Of a stretch of 64,000 nt of DNA, positions 29,409 through 38,373 are shown in pieces (positions within the stretch are counted from its first letter, which is position 1; every line of letters begins with the position of its first letter). The notes beneath the pieces were generated by a model, which saw only the letters and a list, made by a program, of their open reading frames with translations, ran no database searches and had not been told where the DNA came from. The stretch covers positions 1 through 64,000 of the forward strand of contig NZ_KV795257.1 of assembly GCF_001808955.1 (NCBI RefSeq). Direction: 5' to 3'. Both the position numbers and the translations under genes were made by a program. The stretch comes from Rothia sp. HMSC078H08 (GTDB lineage Bacteria; Actinomycetota; Actinomycetes; Actinomycetales; Micrococcaceae).

Positions 29409-32324
29409 ATGACTGATACCGCCCAGCCGCATAACCCTAACGAATGCAGCGCCGGTGAGCACAACGCAGGTGAGCGCACCCTCGAAGAGCGCCGCGCCGC
29501 CCTCAAAGCACTCATGGCGGCAGAATCAACTGACGTGCAGGAATACCACGCCGTCATCAGCGGCTCCACCGAGGAGGAGCGCGCCTCCCTCGCCCGAACC
29601 CTCACCCCCAAGAGCGTGATCGGTAGCGACCACATTAACCGCACCCCGCTTGCCGCCTACGTTGCTGGGGCGCTCGTGCGCACCCCCGACGGTGACCCGT
29701 GGGAATACCACCGCTCCGCCGGACGAACCATGCGCACCCTTCTCTGGGAAGGTAAACCCGACCAGCGGCTGATTGACGCGTTCCTGCTCGGCGCTTCTGA
29801 ACGCCCCGAGGAGTGGATTCTGCGTTTTATTGAGGGCCTCCCGAACTCTTGGGCGCGCTCGAAGAAAATTTGGGAAACCTGCTACACGCTGCTTCGCGCC
29901 CGCAATCTGAGCTGCGATGCCCCCGAATACCTGGTCCTTTTCCTGCACGAGGCCCTGCCCTGCGTGAAGAAGGACAGCGCCAGCAACCACGCCCAGCTCA
30001 AAACCTTCTTCACCCGTGACATGACCCTGCTCGACCAGGAGTTCTGGGCGGTCTTCCGCACCGAGGGGGTGCTCTTCAAGGGCTACGGCAACTACATGGG
30101 TGAAAGCGCGGAACTGTGCCGCCTCATGGGCGAATACTTCGACATTCGCGACGAGATTCTGGACGCCCTGCTACGTGGCCTGACCAGCGATTTCAGCGCA
30201 TTCAACTCGGCTGCGTTCCACTCCGTCTACACCGATCTGCAGCCCACCGACGCAGAAAACCGGGCACGCTTCGGGCAGCTCATGGCTGTCCTCACCGCAG
30301 AGCCCAGTGCCTCCGTCGGATTCGCTCAGACCATGCTGCAGAACGTGCTCAAAGCCTGCGCACCCGCCGCCCTGCAGAAGACCCCCGATCTGCAGCCCCT
30401 CGAACAGGTCGACCTGGAACAGCTCATCGACGCACTCGGCGCGAACCTCTACCGCACCGAAAAGAAGATTCAGCGCGGCGCCCTGCGCCTGCTCAAGCTC
30501 ATCGCCACCCAGTACGCTGGTTTGAGTAAAGCCAAGCGTAAGAAGGCGCAAACCGCCGAGCAGGTGGCGCTCGCCAACTATGTTGCTGACCGCATCCTCG
30601 AAGCCTACGAGGTGCTACCCCTGGAACTGCGCGGTGCCGCGGAAGCCTGCCTGCCCGAAGACCGCCTGCCCCAGGCGGAGGCGGCGGAGGCGGCGGGCGC
30701 TTCCATAGAGGTACCGCCGGTGCTGTTGCCCGGCGTTGAGCACCGAGAACCTGTTGCATCCATGGCAAATTTGGAAGAGTTCTGCACCCTCATTACGGAG
30801 GAGTCGAACACAAACTCCAGTCGAATGACCGGGGACGAATCTCCCAGCACTCGGGGAGAGAACCTGGCTCGTCTTTACCACTTTGCCGCAACCGGACAAC
30901 TGGCACCGGCAGATCAGCAGCAGCTTCGTACCCTGCGCAAAATTGCTGACCATTACAGCTACAACAACGTCGCGTACATGCCTGCGCTCTGCGCCGTGTT
31001 GGAAGCTAACGCCGAGGCCGCGGGATACGAGTCGTGGGAGCTACCCGAGCTGACGCCGCTCCTGCAGTATTCCGACCGTAGTGAGATGGTTGCACGAGCC
31101 CGCCCGAGTAACGCGCTCCTGGGCAAGGAAGAGATGATACGTCTGACTATTCAGAATAAACACCATCTCTGGAATGCTGACTACAAGCCGTTGAAGGGTT
31201 ACCGTGACCTCTACGAGATCTTCCGCGAGCAGATGCGTGCCGTCGCCGCCGGGGGAGAGTACCACACGGATGGTCGTACAGTGCGCCTGCTGAGCGCACC
31301 ACTACCCGCCCGCCAGCTGACCTACAGTGACTGGACTTATCGCACTGTTTCTGGCATGGATATGCCCTGGAGCGGCTTCAACCGCGGTCTCGACAATGAT
31401 CGAGTCTGGGAATACCAGGAGGCCAGCAGGTCGGGTCGTCTCCGCGAGGCAGGCTTCGAAAACTTTAACGTTGAGGAATTCGTGAAGTACCAGCCCATGT
31501 GGCAGGTCAAGGGCGACATTGCGGATACCGCGGATGAGGCTCGCGAGGCGCTGAGCCACGCAACCGCTGGCATGAGCCCCAAGGAAGCCATCGCCTACGA
31601 AGCTCTTAACACCGCCTTGATCCCCTTCGTGTATCTGCTGAATCTCGACAGGGTTGACAGCTGGCTGGGTGACTTCCTCCCGGCGCTCACCGAGTGGGCG
31701 TCCTGGCTGCTTCAGAACAACCCGGACCTGCTTTCGGCATACTTCCTGTTTGCCGCTTCGCAGTGCGTTGAGGAGAAGACCGTAAACCCCGTCCCCGTGC
31801 TCATGCGCGCGCTGAGGGAGTCCACCGTGCAGGTGGGCGCCCCCTCCTGCACCCTGCTCGGTTACGTGGCGAGCGCGAAGAACCCCGAGTACCGTCTGGC
31901 GGCGGCAGAAGCCATCGCGGCGCTCTTTGAGGCGGGCTTGCTGGATACATCCACCTTCGCAGAGACCCTGAAGTGGGCTCTGGAGGACGGGATGGTTCTT
32001 CCTAACCGCCTGGTGGCGACCCTGCGTGAGGTGTCGTCTATCGGTGTTCTGGCGGGTTGGCGTGTGCTGCAGGTTCTGCGCCTGCTGCTGCCGATGGTTG
32101 GCGGGTTGACGAAGGGCGGCGACTATGTGCGCCTGGCGGTGGAGCTTGCCGAACTGTACGGCACGCCGGTTGAAATCCCCGCCGAACTGGAGCCGAAAAT
32201 GAAGGGCTCCACGGTGCTGGCGAAGAGCCTGCGCGCCCTGGTTGCGGTGACCCCGCGCGTGACTGAGGAGGCGCTTGCTGCCCGCGAAGCTACGCTCGCG
32301 CTACTGGGTGAGAGCGGTGCCTAA
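29409..32324 (+). CDS. Large alpha-helical repeat protein, second paralog (DUF6493-like)
   Basis: A 971-residue soluble protein following the first paralog by 78 bp. Middle-region segments include SASVGFAQTMLQNVLKAC, TEKKIQRGALRLLKLI and EVLPLELRGAAEACLP, which have counterparts in the third paralog (TTAAVGAQMLQSVLQIC, REKKLMTAGLKVLEL and EVLPLELRDRAQKLCP). The last about 60 residues are nearly identical to those of the third paralog. An acidic, low-complexity linker follows residue 415. It ends by overlapping the third gene's likely start. Function unknown. Confidence 0.7.
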   Translation: MTDTAQPHNPNECSAGEHNAGERTLEERRAALKALMAAESTDVQEYHAVISGSTEEERASLARTLTPKSVIGSDHINRTPLAAYVAGALVRTPDGDPWEYHRSAGRTMRTLLWEGKPDQRLIDAFLLGASERPEEWILRFIEGLPNSWARSKKIWETCYTLLRARNLSCDAPEYLVLFLHEALPCVKKDSASNHAQLKTFFTRDMTLLDQEFWAVFRTEGVLFKGYGNYMGESAELCRLMGEYFDIRDEILDALLRGLTSDFSAFNSAAFHSVYTDLQPTDAENRARFGQLMAVLTAEPSASVGFAQTMLQNVLKACAPAALQKTPDLQPLEQVDLEQLIDALGANLYRTEKKIQRGALRLLKLIATQYAGLSKAKRKKAQTAEQVALANYVADRILEAYEVLPLELRGAAEACLPEDRLPQAEAAEAAGASIEVPPVLLPGVEHREPVASMANLEEFCTLITEESNTNSSRMTGDESPSTRGENLARLYHFAATGQLAPADQQQLRTLRKIADHYSYNNVAYMPALCAVLEANAEAAGYESWELPELTPLLQYSDRSEMVARARPSNALLGKEEMIRLTIQNKHHLWNADYKPLKGYRDLYEIFREQMRAVAAGGEYHTDGRTVRLLSAPLPARQLTYSDWTYRTVSGMDMPWSGFNRGLDNDRVWEYQEASRSGRLREAGFENFNVEEFVKYQPMWQVKGDIADTADEAREALSHATAGMSPKEAIAYEALNTALIPFVYLLNLDRVDSWLGDFLPALTEWASWLLQNNPDLLSAYFLFAASQCVEEKTVNPVPVLMRALRESTVQVGAPSCTLLGYVASAKNPEYRLAAAEAIAALFEAGLLDTSTFAETLKWALEDGMVLPNRLVATLREVSSIGVLAGWRVLQVLRLLLPMVGGLTKGGDYVRLAVELAELYGTPVEIPAELEPKMKGSTVLAKSLRALVAVTPRVTEEALAAREATLALLGESGA
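32136..32240 (+). repeat. Near-identical 3' coding block, copy 1
   Basis: This 105-nt block matches 34498-34602 at 97 of 105 positions. All eight differences are synonymous, so the 35 encoded residues are identical. Confidence 0.85.
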
Positions 32325-34680
32325 TACTGTGCCTGAAAGCGTGCATCCTGCGGCGCCTGCGTGGAGCGCCGAATACCTGCAGGAGTTCCTGTGGCGTATT
32401 GTGCCGGGTCGTTCCATGCGCTCTATGGATGATGAGGTGATTGCCGAGTTTTTCAGGGAGCATCCGGAACACTGGGAAAAAATCTGGGCGCTGTTTACCG
32501 TGGAGGGCGCCATACCCTCGAATGGTCTAGCACTCTGGTTTATTTATGATGCGCAGCTAACTATTTGCGGTCATGATTTGCTGGTGTATTTGGCGGAGCG
32601 TTTTCCGCAGTATCGAGCCCGGATTGAGCAGGAGTGCGTTCAGGCATTGCTACGTGATTATGCACCGCAGAACGCCCGCGTTTTCTCGCGTGCCTTTGAG
32701 GCTCTGACGGCGGTTCCGAAGGGGCTGCGCGGTGCTGAACGTAAGCAGGCTTTGGTGGGTCAGGCGCAATCCTATGCTCGGCACGGTGCGCTGATTCCGG
32801 CGTTGTTGGCTTCGCCGGTGGCGACCACGGCTGCCGTGGGCGCGCAGATGCTGCAGAGTGTTCTGCAGATCTGCGCGCCGTCTGGCGGTTCTGCCCCTGC
32901 CGGTCTGCTGCCACTGACTGCTGGTGAGCTTCAAACCCTGGTGGCGGAGGCTCTACCTGCCGTCGCGCAGTTGCTGTTCCGGCGTGAGAAGAAGCTGATG
33001 ACTGCCGGTTTGAAGGTGCTTGAGTTGAGTGTCCGGGCGGTACCGGAACGTGCCGGGGAGGTGTCTGTTTACGCGCAGGATGCTGTGGAGGTTCTTCCTC
33101 TGGAGCTGCGCGATCGTGCCCAGAAGCTGTGCCCTGACACTGTGCCTGCACAGCCTAGTTCGATTCAGTCTGGCTCGGCTCAGCTCGCCTGCACCCAGTC
33201 TGCCTCAGATCAGCCGCCCCGTAGCGTGCAGATCCCGGATGTCCCTGCCCTTGGGCTCTCAGCCTCGGAGGTGAACGCCGCCCTCAACGCGGCGCCCCAG
33301 GCTGGGCGCGCCTCCGAAGCTACCCGGGATGCTAATCGTAACGACCGGGACTGCGAAGAGCTGCTGTTCGCCCTCTACCACCTCAACGAGAGGGAGCAGT
33401 CTGTCCGCCGCATCCCGGCGCTGCTGAACTATCTGCATCGGGCGCATCAGGAGGGGCGAGTCATTGAGTTCAGCCCCGCTTTTCAGAAGCATCTGCGCCG
33501 CTACCTGAGCCGTGCCTGGCATGACGGTCGCGACCAATTGCGGTATCTGGCGTACCGTCTGCTGATTCAGCATGCGTACGCCCCAGACCCTGACCCGCAG
33601 GCAGCACTCACCGAGCACACGGGTCGTTTTCAGGGTGCTGATTTTCATTTCAAGGGGTACCCGCGCAAGGGTAGCGAATATTGGGCGTACCGTTCGCCCA
33701 CGGCACTATTCCATGAGCAGCTTCGCGTTGCGTTCGGGGATCAGCCCTATAGTAGCGAGGGTGCGGCTGGGCAGGGCTTTGCGCCTCTGCTGGCTGAGCC
33801 GCTGCCTGCGGTGGAGCGTTCTTTTGAGCGCACGGTGATTCGTTTCAAGTCGTACCGTGAGGCGTTTCCGAAGGTTCTGCACGGCGAGTATGAGGTGAAT
33901 GATTCCACCTATGAGCTGTGGCAGGTGCCGGGGGAGGAGCTAGCCACGGAGCGGAGCACGTTCACGGCGGCGGCATACACGGTGGCTGGTGCCTGTGTGG
34001 AGTATCCGGGGCGTTCCCTGGAACATGCCGAGGTGCCGTCTGTTGCCCTAGTATGCGGCTGGTACGCCTGGGTGATGCGCCACAACCCGGACCTTCTGGC
34101 GGCGCAGTATAAGCCGCTGCTGAGCGTGTATCAGTTCTCTCGTCTTCACGGTTTTGAGGAGGTTATGCAGACGCTCGGTGCGGCGGAGCGTACTCTGGGT
34201 GTGCCGTCGTATAACTTCCTGGCGTGGGCTTCTGTAGTGTACGCCCCGGAGCGTCGCGCGTTGACGGCGGAGACGATTGCCTCCCTCATTGACCGCGGCA
34301 ACTGGGATGCGCACCTTTTCGCCAGTGAGCTCGGGTACCTCCTGGAGCACGGCTGGTTCGGGGCGAATCGCCTGGTGCAGACGTTGAACGATGCCGCTTC
34401 GCTGAGCCCCTTGGCGGGGTGGTCCGTCTTCCAGACGGTGCGCCGGATTCTTCCGTTGGCTCCGCAGGTGGGTCAGGGTGCGTCCGTTGTGAAGCTTGCG
34501 GTGGAGCTTGCCGAACTGTACGGTACGCCGGTTGAGATTCCCGCCGAGCTGGAACCGAAAATGAAGGGCTCTACCGTGCTGGCGAAGAGCCTGCGTGCCC
34601 TGGCTGCCGTGCCTGCCCGCGAGACGGAGGAGGCGCTTGCCGCCCGCGAGGCCGCGCTCGCGCTATCGGGCGAGTCCTAG
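32317..34680 (+). CDS. Large alpha-helical repeat protein, third paralog (DUF6493-like)
   Basis: About 787 residues. The open frame extends further upstream, but the most plausible start is GTG 32317, which has GGGTGAG just upstream and overlaps the previous stop by 8 nt, indicating translational coupling; GTG 32329 is an alternative. The protein parallels the second paralog: HEAT-like middle, an EVLPLELRDRAQKLCP segment, a Ser/Gln-rich linker, and a C-terminal part whose last about 60 residues are almost identical to the second paralog's. The shared conserved C-terminus suggests a common binding surface for a partner, perhaps the SWIM protein. Function unknown. Confidence 0.68.
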   Translation: MPNTVPESVHPAAPAWSAEYLQEFLWRIVPGRSMRSMDDEVIAEFFREHPEHWEKIWALFTVEGAIPSNGLALWFIYDAQLTICGHDLLVYLAERFPQYRARIEQECVQALLRDYAPQNARVFSRAFEALTAVPKGLRGAERKQALVGQAQSYARHGALIPALLASPVATTAAVGAQMLQSVLQICAPSGGSAPAGLLPLTAGELQTLVAEALPAVAQLLFRREKKLMTAGLKVLELSVRAVPERAGEVSVYAQDAVEVLPLELRDRAQKLCPDTVPAQPSSIQSGSAQLACTQSASDQPPRSVQIPDVPALGLSASEVNAALNAAPQAGRASEATRDANRNDRDCEELLFALYHLNEREQSVRRIPALLNYLHRAHQEGRVIEFSPAFQKHLRRYLSRAWHDGRDQLRYLAYRLLIQHAYAPDPDPQAALTEHTGRFQGADFHFKGYPRKGSEYWAYRSPTALFHEQLRVAFGDQPYSSEGAAGQGFAPLLAEPLPAVERSFERTVIRFKSYREAFPKVLHGEYEVNDSTYELWQVPGEELATERSTFTAAAYTVAGACVEYPGRSLEHAEVPSVALVCGWYAWVMRHNPDLLAAQYKPLLSVYQFSRLHGFEEVMQTLGAAERTLGVPSYNFLAWASVVYAPERRALTAETIASLIDRGNWDAHLFASELGYLLEHGWFGANRLVQTLNDAASLSPLAGWSVFQTVRRILPLAPQVGQGASVVKLAVELAELYGTPVEIPAELEPKMKGSTVLAKSLRALAAVPARETEEALAAREAALALSGES
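34498..34602 (+). repeat. Near-identical 3' coding block, copy 2
   Basis: Partner of the block at 32136-32240; eight synonymous differences in 105 nt. Confidence 0.85.
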
Positions 34681-34696
34681 CCCGAAAAACCTACCT

Positions 34697-34740
34697 GCCG
34701 GTGAGGCTACTTGCCCCTTAGCTAGAGCCTCACCGGCGGG
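34697..34740 (+). terminator. Terminator of the SWIM/paralog cluster
   Basis: GCCGGTGAGGCT (34697-34708) pairs perfectly with AGCCTCACCGGC (34726-34737). Confidence 0.75.
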
Positions 34741-35127
34741 TAAAAACCCCCGAGCATGCTTCGGTGACGAAACGGCTTGACCACCGTCGCGGGGCGGGAG
34801 TACTCTATAGGTAATGGCGGATCATGAAGAGTCCTACTTTCTGAAATATCTTTTTCTTATATTTGTCGGATTCTTCGCTTCCCGCCATTTTTCTTTTAAC
34901 CCCCGTTCCCACGCGGCTGATGGACAAGCACTCGGCGGATAAGCAGGCGACGGATAAACACCGCCCAGGCTCCGCTTACGTAACCGCCTGTTGCCCCCGC
35001 GAATACACACCCCCGCAGGTCACCGATGACCAAACCCAGCGACAACCCGCACCCACGCCGCTACGATAAGAACATAGACACACCACCGACGGTGACAGCC
35101 GGGTGAGACCAACGGAAAGGACGACCC
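34741..35127. other. Gene-free leader before the TerD-like gene
   Basis: No convincing gene. A 68-codon open frame here (34863-35069) lacks a ribosome site and overlaps the promoter at 35039-35067. The AT-rich patch at 34830-34870 may contain a further promoter. Confidence 0.4.
35039..35067 (+). promoter_or_regulatory. Promoter of the TerD-like gene
   Basis: GCGACA (35039-35044), a 17-nt spacer and TACGAT (35062-35067). Confidence 0.5.
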
Positions 35128-37761
35128 GTGACCACTCCCTACGACGCATCCCCCTACCTGCAGGAATCACCCTACCTCAACGAATCCGCCTACCTTCACG
35201 GCGAAGCGCCCGAGGGCCTCAGCCCCCTCGTGCGCCTCATCCTGATGCGCCGCTACGGCGTGTACGTCTTCACCGACCTGTACGGCCCCTACTACCGCTC
35301 GAACTACTCGAGCATTAACGACCTGCACCACTCCGGCGCATTCGACACCGACCTGGGGCGAGTGTCCGCCCTGAGCAATTGCGGCCTGACCCTCAGCGAG
35401 GAATCCCTCGCCCAGGCGCTGAAGGTCAGCGCCAACGAATTTGCCCTGTTCTTGACCATCTGGTCCTACGAGTACGGGTACCGTCCCGGCCGCGTGTTCC
35501 GCCGCGACTTTGATCTGCGCGCCCTGGCGCTCCCCGAAGAGCAGCGCTACACCGAGCAGATCATGCACTACCTCTCCAACCCGTACTACAACCCGGACGG
35601 CACCGAGCGCATCGTTGGCGGCCTGCCCGAGAACTATGTGCCCTACGAGTGGCAGCAGCCGATGAGCCGCGCCAACTTCACGAGCATGGAACGCAACCGC
35701 CGACCCCTGCAGATGGTCAGCGGCGTGCAGAACGCCCTGATTATGGCGGGTGCACTCTACCGGCAGCTACTCGGTCAGCAGCAGGCGTACAACCAGACCG
35801 ACCAGCGCGACCTGGTGGCGCTGCGCCGTTTCCTCGCCCAGCATGACGCCCTGCCGGCTGCCCGACCGGAGAACACCAGCCGCGAAAACCGCGTGTTCAT
35901 CGCCGCCTGCCTGCACCCCGAAGACGCTGAGCACCTGCGCACCATGAAGGAGGCGCTCGCCCTCGCCGCCGCCTACTCGCGTCTGCGTTTCAACGGCACG
36001 GTGGGGGACCTGAGCCTGAGCATCGCGCCGCGCCTGAAGCTGCGCCGCAGCGAACGCACTCGCATCGCACACTTGCTCAACCGGGTGCTGGAGGCTGACC
36101 CGGTCGGTGCCCGCTACGACAGCGCGCCTGCCGCCGAAATGTACAAGCGCCTCGTCAAGGCGATTCACCCCGGTGACTACCCGTCACTGACCGCGCTGAG
36201 CCGCTGGGCTGACGACCTGTACCGCGGTGAGGTGTACAGCTTCGAGTCGCTGGTGGACCGCGCCTACGCCACCCGGGATGCGCAGAACGTGGCACGTCTG
36301 CTCTCGACCCGCCCCGGCGTGTTTGCACGCCAGCTGGTGCGCGCCCTGGATGCTTTCGAAGCGCCCCGCTACGGCATCGACACCGCGCCGAGCCCCGGCC
36401 AGCAGATCATCTTTGACGCGTTCGCCGCCGTGGCGCCGCGCGTTTCCGCGCCCATCCTGGTGCAAATCCGCAACCTGGTGACCCTGCAGCGTAACGCGCT
36501 CGCGAACCCGCCCAAGGAGCGCCCCGCCAACCCGGTGGCGGTGCAGGAGGACCGGGAGATGGCTGACTATGCGCGCCGCAACCCGGAGGGCGTCGCGAGG
36601 GTTCAGAACCTCATGCAGAACGCGGGCATCCCGAACCCGTTGGGCTCGTTCTTTGGGGATAATTCCGGCCCGGAGAACCCGCTGCCTTCTATCCCGGTCG
36701 GTTCCGAACCTGCCGCGAGCCAGCGCGAGGAGCGCCGCGCGGCGTCCGCTCAGAAGACTCAGCCTGCCGCCCCGCAGCGCATGAACCTGTCCAAGACCGG
36801 TATCGCCACCATGATTCCGGCGCGCGAGTACAGCCCGGTCGTGCTGGACCTGCTGGAGCGCCTGGTCGAGATTGGCCTGTCCGGCCGTCTTGCCGAGACC
36901 AGCATCTACCTGCCCGAGCAGGTGGGTGATACGATTATGCCGCTGAACACACGCAGTGCCCGCCCCTCCCTGGACGGTATGGGCCGCTACAACACCTCGA
37001 CGGTGCACCTGCCGCCCACCGGCGTGATTCGCCTCTTCTGCTTCTGGGATGAGGGCGTGGACATTGACCTGTCGCTGATGATGTTCGATGCCGAAGGCAA
37101 CTACATGGACAAGATCAGCTACTGGTCGCAGACCGTGAAAAACAGCCAGGGCGCCATTTACGCGCACCACTCCGGCGACATTACGGACGGTACCGGCGGC
37201 GCCTGGGAGTACATCGACATTGAGGCTCGCAAGGCGCTCAAGGCGGAGGTGTGCTACCTCGTGCCGGTGGTGCAGCTGTACTCCGGCTTCGGGGAGGCAC
37301 ACACCCTGGCCGCGGTGAACGACCTGCAGGCGGGCTTCATGGTGGTGCCCGCCGTGGGTGTGGGCGAGGTGCACGAGGTGAGCCAGGTGCACACCAAGTT
37401 CACCTTGCGCGCTGAGAGCCGCGGCGTGCTTCCGTTCATCGTGGACCTGCAGAACCGCGACCCGTACGACATCCCGGAGGAGACCGACGCCATCGTGAAG
37501 GTGACGGATATTGGTCTTGCCCACGGCATTAACGTGTTGCAGTCTGGCGCGAACATCACCGCCGTGCGTGAGCACTTTGACTGGGCGCAGCCCATGACGG
37601 TGCGCGAGTACCTGCAGCTGACCGGCGCGAAGCTCACCTCGACCGCTGAGGAGGCGCAGGAGGTGCTGGAGGCGACGGTTCCGTCGCTGGCGGCACTGTA
37701 CGTGGGCTTTGAGAGCGAAGCGGAGGAAGCCCAGCCGCAGGCACAGCAGCTGAAGAATTAG
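35128..37761 (+). CDS. Large protein with TerD-like C-terminal domain (MXAN_6230/SCO0854-like)
   Basis: An 877-residue soluble protein preceded by GGAAAGGA. The N-terminal two-thirds are helical with no named domain that I recognise. A low-complexity Arg/Gln/Ala linker near residues 525-555 separates a C-terminal part containing STVHLPPTGVIRLFCFWDEG, VDIDLSLMMFDAEGNY and DITDGTGGAWEYIDIE, then VVQLYSGFGEAHTL. Those resemble the TerD fold (acidic metal-binding strands, D-G-x-G-x-x-E) and the large MXAN_6230/SCO0854 family; I see no RING-type Cys cluster here. TerD proteins act in stress and calcium-linked responses. It lies after the SWIM cluster but has its own promoter; functional linkage is inferred from position. 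Confidence 0.6.
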   Translation: MTTPYDASPYLQESPYLNESAYLHGEAPEGLSPLVRLILMRRYGVYVFTDLYGPYYRSNYSSINDLHHSGAFDTDLGRVSALSNCGLTLSEESLAQALKVSANEFALFLTIWSYEYGYRPGRVFRRDFDLRALALPEEQRYTEQIMHYLSNPYYNPDGTERIVGGLPENYVPYEWQQPMSRANFTSMERNRRPLQMVSGVQNALIMAGALYRQLLGQQQAYNQTDQRDLVALRRFLAQHDALPAARPENTSRENRVFIAACLHPEDAEHLRTMKEALALAAAYSRLRFNGTVGDLSLSIAPRLKLRRSERTRIAHLLNRVLEADPVGARYDSAPAAEMYKRLVKAIHPGDYPSLTALSRWADDLYRGEVYSFESLVDRAYATRDAQNVARLLSTRPGVFARQLVRALDAFEAPRYGIDTAPSPGQQIIFDAFAAVAPRVSAPILVQIRNLVTLQRNALANPPKERPANPVAVQEDREMADYARRNPEGVARVQNLMQNAGIPNPLGSFFGDNSGPENPLPSIPVGSEPAASQREERRAASAQKTQPAAPQRMNLSKTGIATMIPAREYSPVVLDLLERLVEIGLSGRLAETSIYLPEQVGDTIMPLNTRSARPSLDGMGRYNTSTVHLPPTGVIRLFCFWDEGVDIDLSLMMFDAEGNYMDKISYWSQTVKNSQGAIYAHHSGDITDGTGGAWEYIDIEARKALKAEVCYLVPVVQLYSGFGEAHTLAAVNDLQAGFMVVPAVGVGEVHEVSQVHTKFTLRAESRGVLPFIVDLQNRDPYDIPEETDAIVKVTDIGLAHGINVLQSGANITAVREHFDWAQPMTVREYLQLTGAKLTSTAEEAQEVLEATVPSLAALYVGFESEAEEAQPQAQQLKN

Positions 37762-37805
37762 AAACCGCAGAATCCTGCCGCTGCTGAACAGTAGGCGGGC
37801 GTAGC

Positions 37806-37851
37806 AAGAGTGGAGCCCCGGATAGTCGAAACTATCCGGGGCTCCACTCTT
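37806..37851. terminator. Perfect long hairpin, bidirectional terminator
   Basis: A 21-bp perfect stem (37806-37826 with 37831-37851) closed by a CGAA tetraloop, with T residues after it on the plus strand. It serves the TerD-like gene and the convergent hicB. Its core (AGCCCCGGATAG and complement) recurs at 38312-38339. Confidence 0.85.
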
Positions 37852-37908
37852 TTGTCATGTCATAACATTTTGGAATCTTCGTTGGATGATGAAGATGTAC
37901 AGGCTTAC

Positions 37909-38256
37909 TTAGGCGACCGCTTCGAGCTGTTGGCTCACGTACTGGTTCAGGCTCTGGTGAGAAAGCGCTGCCTGCTGAACCAGACGACGATGCAATTGCG
38001 GTGAAACACGCAAGTTGAATCGTCCTGAGAAGGAACGCAGAGAGAACGGTTCGGGTGCCTCGCGGCCATCTTCTTCAAGAATCTCAAGGGTATCGGCGAC
38101 GACTTCTCGAATACCCGCGAATGCCTCGGTAGAGGTTGGGGCCAGGTATGAGAGGCTGGGGAATTCGGCTACGGTTCCGACGAATTCCTGGTCGTCTTCA
38201 GACCACTCGACGCGGTAGGTGTAGAGCTCCTGGCGGGGGAGAGTGTGACTCGGCAT
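37909..38256 (-). CDS. HicB-family antitoxin, orphan
   Basis: A 115-residue protein. Residues about 10-70 match the partially degraded RNase H-like HicB fold (TYRVEWSEDDQEFVGTVAEF, then SLSYLAPTSTEAFAGIREVV). The C-terminus is a ribbon-helix-helix DNA-binding segment (FNLRVSPQLHRRLVQQAALS, then LNQYVSQQL). HicB normally neutralises the HicA mRNA interferase and represses its own operon. No HicA-sized frame lies on either side; both flanks are hairpins. A palindrome directly upstream is a likely autoregulatory operator. It may act as a solitary repressor or protect against HicA encoded elsewhere. Confidence 0.82.
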   Translation of the reverse strand: MPSHTLPRQELYTYRVEWSEDDQEFVGTVAEFPSLSYLAPTSTEAFAGIREVVADTLEILEEDGREAPEPFSLRSFSGRFNLRVSPQLHRRLVQQAALSHQSLNQYVSQQLEAVA

Positions 38257-38261
38257 ACTTC

Positions 38262-38283
38262 ATGGTACCACTTCTAGTACCAT
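38262..38283. promoter_or_regulatory. Operator candidate upstream of hicB
   Basis: Perfect 7-bp arms ATGGTAC and GTACCAT are separated by 8 nt, 5 nt upstream of the hicB start codon. This arrangement is typical for ribbon-helix-helix autorepression. Confidence 0.5.
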
Positions 38284-38311
38284 TTCGGGGTGACTTAAAA
38301 CCATAGAGAAA

Positions 38312-38339
38312 AGCCCCGGATAGATGTCTATCCGGGGCT
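38312..38339 (-). terminator. Hairpin terminator of pgl, near-copy of the one at 37806
   Basis: AGCCCCGGATAGA (38312-38324) pairs with TCTATCCGGGGCT (38327-38339). The stretch CTATCCGGGGCTCCAC is identical to one in the 37806 hairpin. Confidence 0.7.
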
Positions 38340-38373
38340 CCACCCTTTATCCAATGCAGTTCAGAACCGAACC

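Noticed and set aside
34863..35069. 68-codon frame before the TerD-like gene
   Set aside because: No ribosome site, overlaps the promoter of the next gene, no protein-like features.
36184..37575. Long antisense frame within the TerD-like gene
   Set aside because: Shadow; the sense frame has coherent domains and a promoter.
37851..37908. HicA toxin gene next to hicB
   Set aside because: No frame of about 60 codons with HicA features on either side of hicB.
37810..38004. 64-codon plus-strand frame over the hairpin and the hicB 3' end
   Set aside because: Starts inside a terminator and is antisense to hicB.
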